Shown here: positions 40,480 to 49,614 of the stretch, piece by piece
How the letters are laid out: each line of letters opens with the position of its first letter
Numbering within the stretch: the first letter of the stretch is position 1
NCBI GenBank assembly: GCA_937138255.1
Contig: CAKZOU010000046.1
Location: 1-64,000 of the forward strand
Length of the DNA stretch: 64,000 nucleotides
Direction of reading: 5' to 3'
Origin: an uncultured Paracoccaceae bacterium
Lineage (GTDB): Bacteria; Pseudomonadota; Alphaproteobacteria; Rhodobacterales; Rhodobacteraceae
Translations under genes and position numbers: made by a program
The notes under the pieces: model-generated
Seen by the model: only the letters and a program-made list of their open reading frames with translations
Database searches by the model: none
Told to the model about the DNA's origin: nothing

Positions 40480-40508
40480 TTGACCTCGGGCCGGTGCAGG
40501 AGTATCCC
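40480..40508 (+). promoter_or_regulatory. Promoter of the SAM-II leader and metZ
   Basis: TTGACC (-35, 40480-40485), a 17-base spacer and TATCCC (-10, 40503-40508). The predicted transcription start, about 40514, coincides with the first base of the riboswitch P1 stem, which supports both calls. Confidence 0.7.
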
Positions 40509-40512
40509 CTCC

Positions 40513-40566
40513 CCGTGGCGATTTGAACCGGATTGCGGGCCACGTTAAACATTCCGCTAAATAGGC
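40513..40566 (+). ncRNA. SAM-II riboswitch
   Basis: The aptamer pattern is complete. The P1 stem is CGTGGC (40514-40519) with GCCACG (40539-40544); the loop has the conserved GATTTGAACCG. A pseudoknot GCGG (40535-40538) pairs with CCGC (40554-40557), with the hallmark GTTAAAC and CGCTAAAT segments around it. It binds S-adenosylmethionine and shuts off the downstream methionine gene metZ. An intrinsic terminator follows 14 bases later. Confidence 0.92.
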
Positions 40567-40579
40567 AAACGGGCTTTCG

Positions 40580-40611
40580 CCCCGATACCTTGTCCGGTGT
40601 CGGGGTTTTTT
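40580..40611 (+). terminator. Intrinsic terminator in the metZ leader (probable attenuator)
   Basis: Stem CCCCGATACC / GGTGTCGGGG (10 pairs, one G-U) with a 6-base loop, followed by TTTTTT at 40606-40611. It lies between the SAM-II aptamer and the metZ ribosome binding site (GGAGGGG), so metZ is probably controlled at least partly by premature termination. Confidence 0.85.
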
Positions 40612-40630
40612 GTTGGCCGGAGGGGTCGAG

Positions 40631-41809
40631 ATGGACAAGTGGAAGAAACGCACCCGCGCCGTGCACGCCGGCATCCGCCGGAGCCAGTATAACGAGGTCA
40701 GCGAAGCGATCTTTCTGACCCAGGGCTTTGTCTATGACAGCGCCGAAGAGGCCGAGGCCCGTTTCGTCAAGGCCGGCGAGGACGAGTTCATCTATGCCCG
40801 CTATGGCAACCCGACCGTGGCGATGTTCGAAGACCGGATCGCGAGCCTTGAGGGCGTCGAGGCCGGTTTCGCCACCGCCTCGGGCATGGCCGCCGTGAAT
40901 GGCGCGCTGATGGCGCTGGTCAAGGCGGGCGATCACGTTGTCTCGTCGCGGGCGCTTTTCGGCTCGTGTCTCTACATCCTCGAGGATGTCTTGGGCCGGT
41001 TTGGCGTCGAGATCTCCCTCGTCGACGGGCGCGACCTCAATGCGTGGAAAGCCGCCGTCCGCCCCGACACCAAGCTGGTCTTTTGCGAGTCGGTCTCGAA
41101 CCCGACCCTTGAAGTGATCGACCTTGGGGCCGTTGCCAACATTGCCCACGCGAACGGCGCGTTTCTGGTGGTCGACAACGTCTTCGCCACGCCGATCTTC
41201 TCCTATGCCGCCGAGGCGGGGGCCGATTTGATCGTCTATTCTTCGACCAAGCACATCGACGGGCAGGGGCGCTGCCTGGGCGGTGTGATCCTTGGAAAAC
41301 GCGAATTGGTGCGCGGGCCGATCGAGGCCTATCTCAAGCACACCGGCGGGGCGATGAGCCCTTTCAACGCCTGGGTCATGCTCAAGTCGCTCGACACGAT
41401 GGACCTTCGTGTTCGCGCCCAGTCGGCCACCGCCCAGACCCTCGCCGAAGAGATCGAAGGCCATGTGGCGGTTGGCCGCGTGATCTATCCGGGGCTCATG
41501 AGCCACCCCCAGCACAAGCTGGCGATGGATCAGGCCGGCGACGGCGGCACGGTCATGGCGATTGATCTCAAGGGCGGCAAGGACGCGGCGTTCCGTTTCC
41601 TCAATGCCTTGGAAATATTCACCATTTCCAACAATTTCGCCGACAGCAAATCCATTGTGACCCACCCGGCGACCACAACCCATCAGCGCCTGCCGCAGGC
41701 CCAGAAAGACCTGCTCGGCATCACGCCGGGCCTCATCCGCCTGTCTTGTGGCCTTGAAGATCCGGCCGATCTTCTGGCTGATGTTCTGCAGGCTTTGGCG
41801 CAGGTTTGA
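40631..41809 (+). CDS. metZ: O-succinylhomoserine sulfhydrylase MetZ
   Basis: 392 residues from the ATG at 40631 (GGAGGGG upstream). It belongs to the Cys/Met-metabolism PLP-dependent family: FIYARYGNPTVAMFEDRIASLEG, ASGMAAVNGALMAL, the PLP lysine in IVYSSTKHIDGQGRCLGG, and the C-terminal SIVTHPATTTHQRLP. It makes homocysteine directly from an acylated homoserine and sulfide. The succinyl-type assignment follows similarity to alphaproteobacterial MetZ; acetyl specificity cannot be excluded. The SAM-II riboswitch and terminator upstream show methionine-responsive control. Confidence 0.94.
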   Translation: MDKWKKRTRAVHAGIRRSQYNEVSEAIFLTQGFVYDSAEEAEARFVKAGEDEFIYARYGNPTVAMFEDRIASLEGVEAGFATASGMAAVNGALMALVKAGDHVVSSRALFGSCLYILEDVLGRFGVEISLVDGRDLNAWKAAVRPDTKLVFCESVSNPTLEVIDLGAVANIAHANGAFLVVDNVFATPIFSYAAEAGADLIVYSSTKHIDGQGRCLGGVILGKRELVRGPIEAYLKHTGGAMSPFNAWVMLKSLDTMDLRVRAQSATAQTLAEEIEGHVAVGRVIYPGLMSHPQHKLAMDQAGDGGTVMAIDLKGGKDAAFRFLNALEIFTISNNFADSKSIVTHPATTTHQRLPQAQKDLLGITPGLIRLSCGLEDPADLLADVLQALAQV

Positions 41810-41909
41810 TCCAATCGTCGGTTTTGGGCGTATTAATCTGTGAAATTTGGTAAACTGGCCCTGCGCGACCATATACCAAGCCTGACAGGACTTGCCCGTG
41901 GGGGGATCC

Positions 41910-43010
41910 ATGAACATCTCGATGAAAGATTTCGACCGAGAGCCTACTCGTGACGAAGCCGAAGAGGCGCTCGCCGTTCTGCGGCGTTGGGCGGGTGTGG
42001 CCTCGCCAGAAGAGGTTGCCACCCTCGATCCCTTGGTCTCGCGCTTGATCCCCGGTCAGGAGGTTTCGAACTATCCCGCGCTGGCCCGCGCCTATCCTGA
42101 GGATTTCGTCGCGGACGAGGCCTATCGCGCCTCGATGCCCGATCTGCAAAATGGCCCTGCGAGCCTCATTCGCGGCGCAAAACGCCAGATCGAACACGTC
42201 GGCATCTCGAATTTCCGCCTGCCGGTCCGCTTTCATACCCGTGACAACGGCGATGTGACGCTCGAAACCTCGGTCACCGGCACGGTGAGCCTCGAGGCCG
42301 AGAAGAAGGGCATCAATATGTCCCGGATCATGCGGTCGTTTTACAAACACGCCGAGGATACCTTTTCTTTCGACGTGATCGAGTGTGCCCTCTACGGCTA
42401 CAAAGCCGATCTCGACAGCTTTGACGCCCGCATCCAGATGCGCTTTTCCTTCCCGATGAAGGTGCAATCGCTGCGGTCGGGCCTTACGGGCTATCAATAC
42501 TACGACATCGCGCTCGAGCTGGTTGAGACCAAGGGCGTGGCGAAGAAGATCATGCATCTCGACTATGTGTATTCCTCGACCTGCCCCTGTTCGCTCGAAT
42601 TGTCCGAACACGCCCGCCAGTTCCGCGGCCAGCTTGCCACGCCGCATTCGCAGCGTTCGGTGGCGCGGATTTCTGTGGTGACTGAGCCGGGCCCGCGGCT
42701 GTGGTTCGAAGACCTGATCGACATGGCCCGCGCGGCTGTTCCGACCGAGACGCAAGTGATGGTCAAGCGCGAGGACGAGCAGGCATTCGCCGAGCTCAAC
42801 GCAGCCAACCCGATCTTCGTCGAGGATGCGGCGCGGCTTTTCGCCGAGCAGCTCCAGAAAGATCCGCGTATCGGCGATTTTCGCGTGATTGCCAGCCATC
42901 AGGAAAGCCTGCACAGCCACGACGCGGTGAGCCTTCTGAGCGAGGGCGATACCTTCGCCAGCGAGAGCCTTGATCCCAAGCTTTTCAGCACGCTCTTTCA
43001 CGTCGGCTGA
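41910..43010 (+). CDS. folE2: GTP cyclohydrolase I type IB (FolE2)
   Basis: 366 residues from the ATG at 41910 (GGGGGATCC upstream; an in-frame ATG 12 bases later is possible). It is FolE2, recognisable by RQIEHVGISNFRLPVRF, INMSRIMRSFYKH, the metal/active-site motif YSSTCPCSLELSEHAR and TPHSQRSVARISV. It converts GTP to dihydroneopterin triphosphate, the first folate step, and unlike FolE can use metals other than zinc. Other folate genes (folB, folP) are 13 kb away. No Zur-like operator is apparent in the 100-base gap upstream. Confidence 0.95.
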   Translation: MNISMKDFDREPTRDEAEEALAVLRRWAGVASPEEVATLDPLVSRLIPGQEVSNYPALARAYPEDFVADEAYRASMPDLQNGPASLIRGAKRQIEHVGISNFRLPVRFHTRDNGDVTLETSVTGTVSLEAEKKGINMSRIMRSFYKHAEDTFSFDVIECALYGYKADLDSFDARIQMRFSFPMKVQSLRSGLTGYQYYDIALELVETKGVAKKIMHLDYVYSSTCPCSLELSEHARQFRGQLATPHSQRSVARISVVTEPGPRLWFEDLIDMARAAVPTETQVMVKREDEQAFAELNAANPIFVEDAARLFAEQLQKDPRIGDFRVIASHQESLHSHDAVSLLSEGDTFASESLDPKLFSTLFHVG

Positions 43011-43058
43011 CGCCCCTCGGGCTTGACACTCTGACCCGCGCCAGCCAACCCTCCGGTC

Positions 43059-44507
43059 ATGCTGGATTTGCGCCCTGTCGGATATGTTATCGGCCTTCTG
43101 GTCGCCGTCTTGGGCGCGGCCATGGTCGGGCCTTTGCTGTTCGACCTTTATGAAGGCGACCCCGAGTGGAAGACCTTCCTGCAATCGAGCGTCATCACGA
43201 CAACGATCGGCGCAATCGTAGCGCTCGCTTGTGCCAATGGCGTCAGCGCGGGCCTGAATGTGCGCCTGTCGTTTCTTCTGACCACGCTCGTCTGGATCGC
43301 GCTGCCCGCTTTCGGGGCGCTCCCCTTCATTTTCGGTGAAACCGATCTCTCGATCGTCGACGCGATGTTCGAAGCCGTCTCGGGCATGACCACCACGGGC
43401 GCGACCGCTATCGCAGGGCTTGAGACCCATTCCTACGGCATCCTTCTCTGGCGCGGCATCCTGCAGTGGCTCGGCGGTCTCGGCATCGTCATCGTGGCGA
43501 TGATCTTCCTGCCGGTGATGAAGGTCGGCGGGATGCAGTTCTTTCAGTCGGAAGGCTTCGATACTTTCGGCAAGGCGCTGCCGCGGGCGATGGACATCGC
43601 GAAGGGGCTTTTGAGCATCTACATCACCCTTACGGTGATCTGCGCCTTGGCCTATGTGCTGTCGGGGATGAACCCTCAGGACTCGATCGTTCACGCGTTC
43701 ACGACCATCGCCACGGGCGGATATTCGACGACCGATGCCTCATTCGCCGCTTTCCCCGGCGCACCGCAATACGTTGCCGTGGCCTTCATGATCTTTGCCG
43801 GCATCCCCTTCGTCCGGTTCATTCAGCTGGTCCGCGGCGATGCCAGACCCATTTTCCGCGATATGCAGGTGCGAGCCTATGTGGTTTGGTCGAGCTATGC
43901 GGTTTTGCTGGTCGTTCTCTACCGCATCATAGAAGAAGGGACGTTTTCAGAAGAGCTGTTCCGCTCGAGCCTCTTCAACGTGGTGTCGATCTTTTCCGGG
44001 ACCGGCTACGGCGACGGAGACGTGCAATCCTGGGGGCCGTTCCCCTTTGCCATCCTATTCTGTGTCGGCACGATTGGCGCCTGTTCGGGCTCGACCGGTT
44101 GCGCGATCAAGGTCTTCCGGTTCCAGATCATGCTTAGGGCGCTCTTTGGCCAGATCAAGCGGATGTATAGCCCGAGCCGGGTCGTATCGGTCAAATTCGA
44201 AGGGCGCACGGTGACGGATGAGGTCATGGCCTCGATCATGCTCCTCTTCACCGGGTTTATTCTGAGCTTCGGGATCATCGCTGTCCTTATGGGCATGACC
44301 GGGATCAGCTTTATGTCAGCCATCACTGGCGCCTGGACGGCGGTGTTCAATATCGGCCCCGTCTTTGGCTCGGAAGTTGGCCTCTCCGGAGCCGTCAATA
44401 CTTTCCCCGATTCCGCCAAGTGGCTGATGATCTTCGGGATGCTTCTGGGGCGTCTCGAGATCGTCGCGGTATTCGTTCTCTTCCTTCCTCGCTTCTGGAG
44501 ATCCTGA
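43059..44507 (+). CDS. trkH: TrkH-family potassium uptake protein
   Basis: 482 residues with the fourfold membrane-pore-membrane plan of Trk/Ktr channels. P-loops are seen around SGMTTTGATAI, TTIATGGYSTT, SIFSGTGYGDG and the last pore segment FNIGPVFGSEVG. TrkH forms the potassium-conducting subunit and normally needs the NAD-binding TrkA; trkA is not in this window. The next gene's ATG follows the TGA with no spacer, an odd pairing with a TPP enzyme. Confidence 0.94.
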   Translation: MLDLRPVGYVIGLLVAVLGAAMVGPLLFDLYEGDPEWKTFLQSSVITTTIGAIVALACANGVSAGLNVRLSFLLTTLVWIALPAFGALPFIFGETDLSIVDAMFEAVSGMTTTGATAIAGLETHSYGILLWRGILQWLGGLGIVIVAMIFLPVMKVGGMQFFQSEGFDTFGKALPRAMDIAKGLLSIYITLTVICALAYVLSGMNPQDSIVHAFTTIATGGYSTTDASFAAFPGAPQYVAVAFMIFAGIPFVRFIQLVRGDARPIFRDMQVRAYVVWSSYAVLLVVLYRIIEEGTFSEELFRSSLFNVVSIFSGTGYGDGDVQSWGPFPFAILFCVGTIGACSGSTGCAIKVFRFQIMLRALFGQIKRMYSPSRVVSVKFEGRTVTDEVMASIMLLFTGFILSFGIIAVLMGMTGISFMSAITGAWTAVFNIGPVFGSEVGLSGAVNTFPDSAKWLMIFGMLLGRLEIVAVFVLFLPRFWRS

Positions 44508-46121
44508 ATGTCTGAACCGACCTCCGGCCGCCCCTTGGGCGCGCAGCTATCCCATATGCTCCGCTCGCGCGGGGTTGATGTGATCTTCGGGATACCGGGC
44601 GTGCATAACCAGGAGATGTATCGCGGCATCGAAGAAGCCGGGATCACCCATGTCCTCACGCGGCACGAACAGGGCGCGGGCTTCATGGCCGATGGGTATG
44701 CCCGGGCCACGGGGCGGCCCGGCGTCTGCTACATCATCACCGGGCCGGGCTTGTGCAACATCATGACCCCACTCGGGCAGGCCTATTCGGATAGCGTCTC
44801 GGTTCTGGCGATCTCGTCCTGCCTGCCGCAAGGGGGCAGCGACGACGGGCGCTTGCACGAGATGCTGGATCAACGCGGGGCAGGGGCAGCGGTATGCGAC
44901 TGGTCGCACGAGGCGGAAAGCGCCGAGGATGCCTATGCCCGAATTGATCAGGCCCTGGCCGAGTTTCAGGATCGCAGGCCGAGGCCCAAGCACCTGCAGG
45001 TGCCGATCCCGATGCTGGAAGGCGCGGCACCCGAGTTTCCGGCCGAGCCGATCCAGAGACCCGAGCCGCCGGTGGCGCCCGATGCGGGCCAGATTGCCGA
45101 GGCGGCGAAACTGCTCGCAGCGGCTCGGCGTCCGTTGGTGATCGTTGGTGGTGGCGCGCGCTCGGCAGCACCTGAGGCACGCGCATTGGTCGCCCACCTA
45201 AAGGCCGCAAGCCTCGCCAGCTATGCTGGCAGAGGCGTGATCGACCCGGATGATCCGTTGCACCTTGGCTCGGTTCTGGCCCGCCCCGACAGCGCCGAGA
45301 TGATCGCTTCGTCCGATTGCGTTCTGGTCGTAGGCTCGGTCTTGGCCGAGGTGGATATCTGGCGCGATAGCTCCGGCTTTGGCGAGGGGGCCAAGGTCAT
45401 GCGCATCGACATCGACCCTTCGGTGCTGGCCCGCGATCCGCGTGTCGAACTTTCGATCCACGCCGACGCTGGGCTCGCGCTCAAGGCTTTGACCGCCGCC
45501 TTTTCTGGGGCCGCGATCCAGTCGACGTGGACGGTCTCCGAGACCCTCGACGCCCGCCGCCGCTGGCGCGCGCAGGTCGAGGCCGAACGCCCCGGCATCC
45601 TGCCCGTGGCCGACGCGATGCGCGAGGTCTTGCCGGAAGATGCGCTGATCTATTCCGACATGACCCAGTTCGCCTATGCCACCAAAGAGGTTTATCCGCT
45701 CAAACATCCCGGCCTCTGGCATCACCCCTATGGCTTTGGCACCCTCGGCTATGCGCTCCCCGCAGCCATCGGCGGCAAGATCGGCGTGGGTGACCGCGCG
45801 GTGATCGCCATCGCGGGGGACTATGGATTTCAGTATACGATCCAAGAGCTTGGCGTTGCGGTCGAGCTGGGCCTCAGCCTGCCGATCCTCCTGTGGGACA
45901 ATGGCAAACTGGGCGAGATCGAGGCCAGCATGGTCCGCGCCCAGATCGCGCCCAATGCGGTGATCCAGCGCAATCCCGATTTCCTCAAGCTGGCCGAAGC
46001 CTATGGCGCTGCTTCTGCCCAGCCTGCAAGCCTCGCCGAATTCAAGCGCGATCTGGCCGCCGCCCTCAAGGCGGACGGCCCGACGATCATCCGCGTGACC
46101 TCGGACGTAGCCCTCGGCTAG
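44508..46121 (+). CDS. Thiamine-diphosphate-dependent decarboxylase, acetolactate-synthase-like (AruI-like candidate)
   Basis: 537 residues of the acetolactate synthase/2-oxoacid decarboxylase superfamily. The cofactor-activating Glu54 is in RHEQGAGFMADGYARATG; the substrate region follows (YIITGPGLCNIMTPLGQAYSDSV). The C-terminal TPP-binding block reads IAGDYGFQYTIQELGVAVELGLSLPILLWDNGKLGEIE, with GDY where GDG is usual. The N-terminal IPGVHNQEMYRGIEEAGITHVL is close to 5-guanidino-2-oxopentanoate (2-ketoarginine) decarboxylase AruI. No other arginine-transaminase-pathway gene is here, so the substrate is only suggested. Translation probably couples to trkH. Confidence 0.82.
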   Translation: MSEPTSGRPLGAQLSHMLRSRGVDVIFGIPGVHNQEMYRGIEEAGITHVLTRHEQGAGFMADGYARATGRPGVCYIITGPGLCNIMTPLGQAYSDSVSVLAISSCLPQGGSDDGRLHEMLDQRGAGAAVCDWSHEAESAEDAYARIDQALAEFQDRRPRPKHLQVPIPMLEGAAPEFPAEPIQRPEPPVAPDAGQIAEAAKLLAAARRPLVIVGGGARSAAPEARALVAHLKAASLASYAGRGVIDPDDPLHLGSVLARPDSAEMIASSDCVLVVGSVLAEVDIWRDSSGFGEGAKVMRIDIDPSVLARDPRVELSIHADAGLALKALTAAFSGAAIQSTWTVSETLDARRRWRAQVEAERPGILPVADAMREVLPEDALIYSDMTQFAYATKEVYPLKHPGLWHHPYGFGTLGYALPAAIGGKIGVGDRAVIAIAGDYGFQYTIQELGVAVELGLSLPILLWDNGKLGEIEASMVRAQIAPNAVIQRNPDFLKLAEAYGAASAQPASLAEFKRDLAAALKADGPTIIRVTSDVALG

Positions 46122-47812
46122 TCCCAGCAGCCAACGAGAACGGTGATATCTGCCGCGGCGCGGGATAGTTCCTCGGCGCTCAGGTTGCCGCCGCGAGCCG
46201 TTGTTCCCGCGCGGATTCCAGCGGCGGAAAGGGCCGGCAGCAGGGCATCGGTATCGAGCGCGAAGTTGACGTCTTCGGGAAGCTGCGGGCCGCCGCTTTG
46301 CCGCGGCAAGAGCATCCCCAGCACCGCGCCGCCCGCATCAAGAACCGGCCCGCCCGCGTCGCCCGCCTGAACGGCGATCTTTAGGCGCTTGACCGTCTCC
46401 TCGCCATTCAACCCGCGCAGATCGGAGAGGGCGCCAAGGCTCAAGGTCGGCATCGACAGGACGCCGCCATAGGAATAGCCGGCAACGGCAATCTCGGAAC
46501 CGAGCTTGGGAACCGCCGTCTGGAAGCGGGCCGAGGCAATCGGTGCCTGCCGCTCAGTGGGGATCAGGATCGCGACCCCGAGCCCCATGTCGCTATGGGC
46601 AAGCCGCATCGGCACCTCGCCCTCAATGGTCAGCGCGCCGCAATTTGCTGTAACGGCCGAGGTGGTCAGCACCGCGCCTGAGGCGTCGATGTAAAAGCCG
46701 GAGGCCGAGGATTTCGGGTGGCGGATCTCAAGACCCGAAACCAGATCGGGCGACTGGCTCTCGTCAAGCGCCACCATTTCGGGATCAAGCACGCCGGCGG
46801 TCGCGGCGAACGAGGTGCGCATTTCGGTCCAGAGGCGGCTGCGGCGTTCTTCGTCACCGGCAGGCCACACTAGGGCTATGCCTTTGATGGCGTCTCCCTC
46901 CAGCCGCGCAAAGACCGAGGTATGCACGGTATCGCTCCGTCCCTCGATTTCAAAAGAGCCGCCCCGGATACGGCGCGAACCGTCGCGAGGAACGATCGTC
47001 AATGTCTGGAGGACATCATAAAGGCTCTGCAGCCGCCGTTCATCGCCCCGCTGGCTGATCAAGAGCACCTGAGCGGCAAGTTCGTTTGCGGCGGCGTATT
47101 TCGCGAAAGGCGGTTCGTAGCCCTCAAAAGCAACGATATCGAGCGGGATCTTGACCGAAACGCCAGCGGTGGCGTCGGTGACCGTCTCAAGCCCCAATCC
47201 CTCAAAAACCGCGTTGTACTCGGTCAAAAGCGCCGCACGTTGGCCCGTTGTCAAAACCCCGGTCGCCTCGTGGCCTCGGGCGATCTGCCAAGCCTCCATC
47301 GCCGCCCGCGATCCACGGCCAAAAGATCCGTCGATACCCGAGTTGTAGAAACCCGCCCAGCGGAGGGCGATCTGCAGCTCTTCCTTCTCGCTTTGGTTCA
47401 AAAGGGCCTCGGAGGCAATCGCCTGCTGAACGGTCTCGTCGGCGGGGCCGGCGGGCTCGATCGGGGCGGTGGGTGCGGCTGCCACAACAGGCGCGCCGAC
47501 AGGCCAGATCCGGGCCTGATAATTGCCGCCGTCAGAGACAAAGGCATCGCCGGGCACGGTGCCGCTGTTGATGAGCCTGGAAAGCACTGACTCCGCTTCG
47601 CCCCGTTCGAAGGGCCCCAAGGCGATGGCAAACCAGCCCGAGGACAGCGCATAACCTTCAACATTGGCAAGGCTGCCAGAATAGGCCGCAGCAAGCTCGG
47701 CCGCTTCGGAAGAGGTGGGCCGGGCGGCAATCTGGACCCAAGCCTGATCCTGTGCGGCAGCGGACAAAGGGGCAAAGAAAAGGACTAGAACAAAAAGAAA
47801 TCGTCTCAGCAT
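46118..47812 (-). CDS. Secreted peptidoglycan-binding, trypsin-like protein lacking catalytic residues
   Basis: 564 residues from the ATG at 47812. A signal peptide (MLRRFLFVLVLFFAPLSAAA) is followed by a SPOR-like region (about 24-105) and a PG_binding_1 domain (about 137-197, LQIALRWAGFYNSGIDGSFGRGSRAAMEAWQ). A trypsin-like beta-barrel domain covers about 370-530. The serine motif is GDAGGPV (Ala486) instead of GDSGGPV, and the catalytic His motif reads LTTSAVTA without histidine. It is therefore probably a non-proteolytic periplasmic protein bound to the wall. It converges with the TPP enzyme (4-base overlap). Confidence 0.85.
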   Translation of the reverse strand: MLRRFLFVLVLFFAPLSAAAQDQAWVQIAARPTSSEAAELAAAYSGSLANVEGYALSSGWFAIALGPFERGEAESVLSRLINSGTVPGDAFVSDGGNYQARIWPVGAPVVAAAPTAPIEPAGPADETVQQAIASEALLNQSEKEELQIALRWAGFYNSGIDGSFGRGSRAAMEAWQIARGHEATGVLTTGQRAALLTEYNAVFEGLGLETVTDATAGVSVKIPLDIVAFEGYEPPFAKYAAANELAAQVLLISQRGDERRLQSLYDVLQTLTIVPRDGSRRIRGGSFEIEGRSDTVHTSVFARLEGDAIKGIALVWPAGDEERRSRLWTEMRTSFAATAGVLDPEMVALDESQSPDLVSGLEIRHPKSSASGFYIDASGAVLTTSAVTANCGALTIEGEVPMRLAHSDMGLGVAILIPTERQAPIASARFQTAVPKLGSEIAVAGYSYGGVLSMPTLSLGALSDLRGLNGEETVKRLKIAVQAGDAGGPVLDAGGAVLGMLLPRQSGGPQLPEDVNFALDTDALLPALSAAGIRAGTTARGGNLSAEELSRAAADITVLVGCWD

Positions 47813-47936
47813 GGGTATTGGGCTCGGGTCACAGGTTTTGGCCCTTTCGGGCATTGGCGGGCAACCTAACAGGAAGAACGCGCTGTGCAGCAGGAAAATA
47901 TGCCAATCGAGACGAATTCTGATGGCTTTGGGCTGA

Positions 47937-47965
47937 TTGACCCTCACGGTCGCTCAGCCTATTGA
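47937..47965 (+). promoter_or_regulatory. Promoter of the glyQ operon
   Basis: TTGACC (-35, 47937-47942), exactly 17 bases, then TATTGA (-10, 47960-47965). The start of transcription would be near 47972, about 21 bases before the glyQ ATG. Same -35 hexamer as at metZ and mmcB. Confidence 0.65.
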
Positions 47966-47992
47966 GGCAGCCAAACCAGAGCGAGCGTGATC

Positions 47993-48910
47993 ATGGCCGA
48001 CAAACCCCGTTCCTTTCAGGAAATCATCCTGCGGCTTCAGGCCTATTGGGCCTCGAAGGGTTGTGCCGTGCTTCAGCCCTACGACATGGAAGTGGGTGCA
48101 GGGACCTTCCATCCGGCCACGACGCTCCGCAGCCTTGGCAACAAATCCTGGGCTGCGGCCTATGTGCAGCCCTCGCGCCGCCCGACCGATGGCCGCTATG
48201 GCGAGAACCCCAACCGCCTGCAGCACTATTACCAGTATCAGGTGCTCATCAAACCAAGCCCGCCCGATCTTCAGGATCTCTATCTCGGCTCGCTCGCCGC
48301 GATCGGCATCGACGCAAGCCTGCACGACATCCGCTTTGTCGAGGACGACTGGGAGAGCCCGACGCTGGGCGCCTGGGGCCTCGGCTGGGAGGTCTGGTGC
48401 GATGGCATGGAGGTCTCGCAGTTTACCTATTTCCAGCAGGTCGGCGGGCATGACTGCAAGCCGGTCTCGGGCGAATTGACCTACGGGCTTGAACGCCTTG
48501 CCATGTATGTCCTTGGCATCGACCATGTGATGGATATGCCCTTCAACGATCCGCAATCGCCGATCCCGCTGAAATACGGGGATATCTTCCGCCAGACCGA
48601 GGAAGAATACAGCCGCCACAATTTTGATGGCGCGACGACCGAGATGCTCTTGCGCCATTTCGAGGATGCCGAGGCCGAATGCAGCCGTCTTCTCGATATG
48701 CCCGCCGACGATCCTAAAACCGGCAAACGGATCATTCTGGCCCACCCCGCCTATGACCAGTGCATCAAGGCCTCGCACCTTTTCAACCTGCTCGACGCGC
48801 GCGGCGTGATCTCGGTCACCGAACGCCAGGCCTATATCGGCCGCGTCCGCGCGCTCGCCAAGAAATGCGCCGACGCTTTCGTGATGACGGACGCGGGGGC
48901 CTCGGTATGA
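47993..48910 (+). CDS. glyQ: Glycyl-tRNA synthetase alpha subunit
   Basis: 305 residues ([41 protein letters not shown]), the class II catalytic subunit. The family blocks [62 protein letters not shown] and [12 protein letters not shown] are all present. It activates glycine as an alpha2beta2 tetramer with GlyS. ATG at 47993 chosen; a GTG six bases earlier is in frame. Unusually, two unrelated genes (FkbM methyltransferase and DUF6446) stand between glyQ and glyS. Confidence 0.97.
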   Translation: MADKPRSFQEIILRLQAYWASKGCAVLQPYDMEVGAGTFHPATTLRSLGNKSWAAAYVQPSRRPTDGRYGENPNRLQHYYQYQVLIKPSPPDLQDLYLGSLAAIGIDASLHDIRFVEDDWESPTLGAWGLGWEVWCDGMEVSQFTYFQQVGGHDCKPVSGELTYGLERLAMYVLGIDHVMDMPFNDPQSPIPLKYGDIFRQTEEEYSRHNFDGATTEMLLRHFEDAEAECSRLLDMPADDPKTGKRIILAHPAYDQCIKASHLFNLLDARGVISVTERQAYIGRVRALAKKCADAFVMTDAGASV

Positions 48911-49614
48911 GCGAGGCGGCTCCAGGGGCCGACGCTCCCGATCCGCGCGTTGCGGAACTGGAGGCCAGGTTGTCCAAGCTCAAGCGGAGAGAGCAACGCA
49001 ATTTGCGGCAAGCGCGCGCGCATGGGTTTCTCGACGGTATTCTTGCTCTCCTTCGTCCCGGCGATGTGGTGATCGACTGTGGCGCGAATGTCGGCGACGT
49101 GTCCGCGCGCCTTGCCGCGACGGGCGCGACGGTCATCGCCTTTGAACCCGATCCCTATGCCATTGAGAAACTGTCGGAGCGGCTGGCAGGCTGTGATAAC
49201 GTCACTTTGCATCAGCAGGCCGTCTCGACCGAGGCCGGGACGCTCAAGTTGATGCGCGCCTCTAACTTTGATGACAACCCCAAGGGCGGCTCGGTCAAGA
49301 GCACGCTTCTATCTGGGGGGCGGGGCATCAGCGAAGAGGATTCCATCGAGGTCGAGGTGATTGATTTTGTTGCCTTCCTGCGTGACCTTGTGGCCAAGAG
49401 CGGACCTATCGCTTTCCTGAAAATGGATATTGAAGGGGCCGAGCTTGCCCTTCTGCGCGCAATGGACGAAGCCGGGCTTTTCGCCGATATCCGCTGTCTC
49501 GTGGCCGAAACCCATGAGCGCAAATTCAAGGATCTGAGGTCCGATTATCGCGCCCTTCGCGATACCATCTCGGAGAAATATTCTCCGCAACACGTCAATC
49601 TGGATTGGATATGA
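48907..49614 (+). CDS. FkbM-family S-adenosylmethionine-dependent methyltransferase
   Basis: 235 residues from the ATG at 48907, overlapping the glyQ stop by 4 bases. A short charged coiled coil ([23 protein letters not shown]) precedes the Rossmann methyltransferase: motif [32 protein letters not shown] and motif IV-like [18 protein letters not shown]. FkbM proteins methylate hydroxyl groups of sugars or natural products; the substrate here is unknown. Its position inside the glycyl-tRNA synthetase operon gives no direct clue. It overlaps DUF6446 by 4 bases. Confidence 0.9.
   Translation: MSEAAPGADAPDPRVAELEARLSKLKRREQRNLRQARAHGFLDGILALLRPGDVVIDCGANVGDVSARLAATGATVIAFEPDPYAIEKLSERLAGCDNVTLHQQAVSTEAGTLKLMRASNFDDNPKGGSVKSTLLSGGRGISEEDSIEVEVIDFVAFLRDLVAKSGPIAFLKMDIEGAELALLRAMDEAGLFADIRCLVAETHERKFKDLRSDYRALRDTISEKYSPQHVNLDWI

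Noticed and set aside
41810-41909. Zur-type operator before folE2
   Set aside because: folE2 is often zinc-regulated, but no long AT-rich palindrome of Zur type is present in the gap.
40397-42022. Minus-strand extension upstream of the GST gene, across the SAM-II leader and metZ
   Set aside because: It would run antisense through the riboswitch and metZ; GST homology begins at the ATG at 40396.
41733-43694. Long minus-strand open frame over folE2 and trkH
   Set aside because: Low-information His/Arg/Asp-rich translation with no motif; both plus-strand genes are clearly real.
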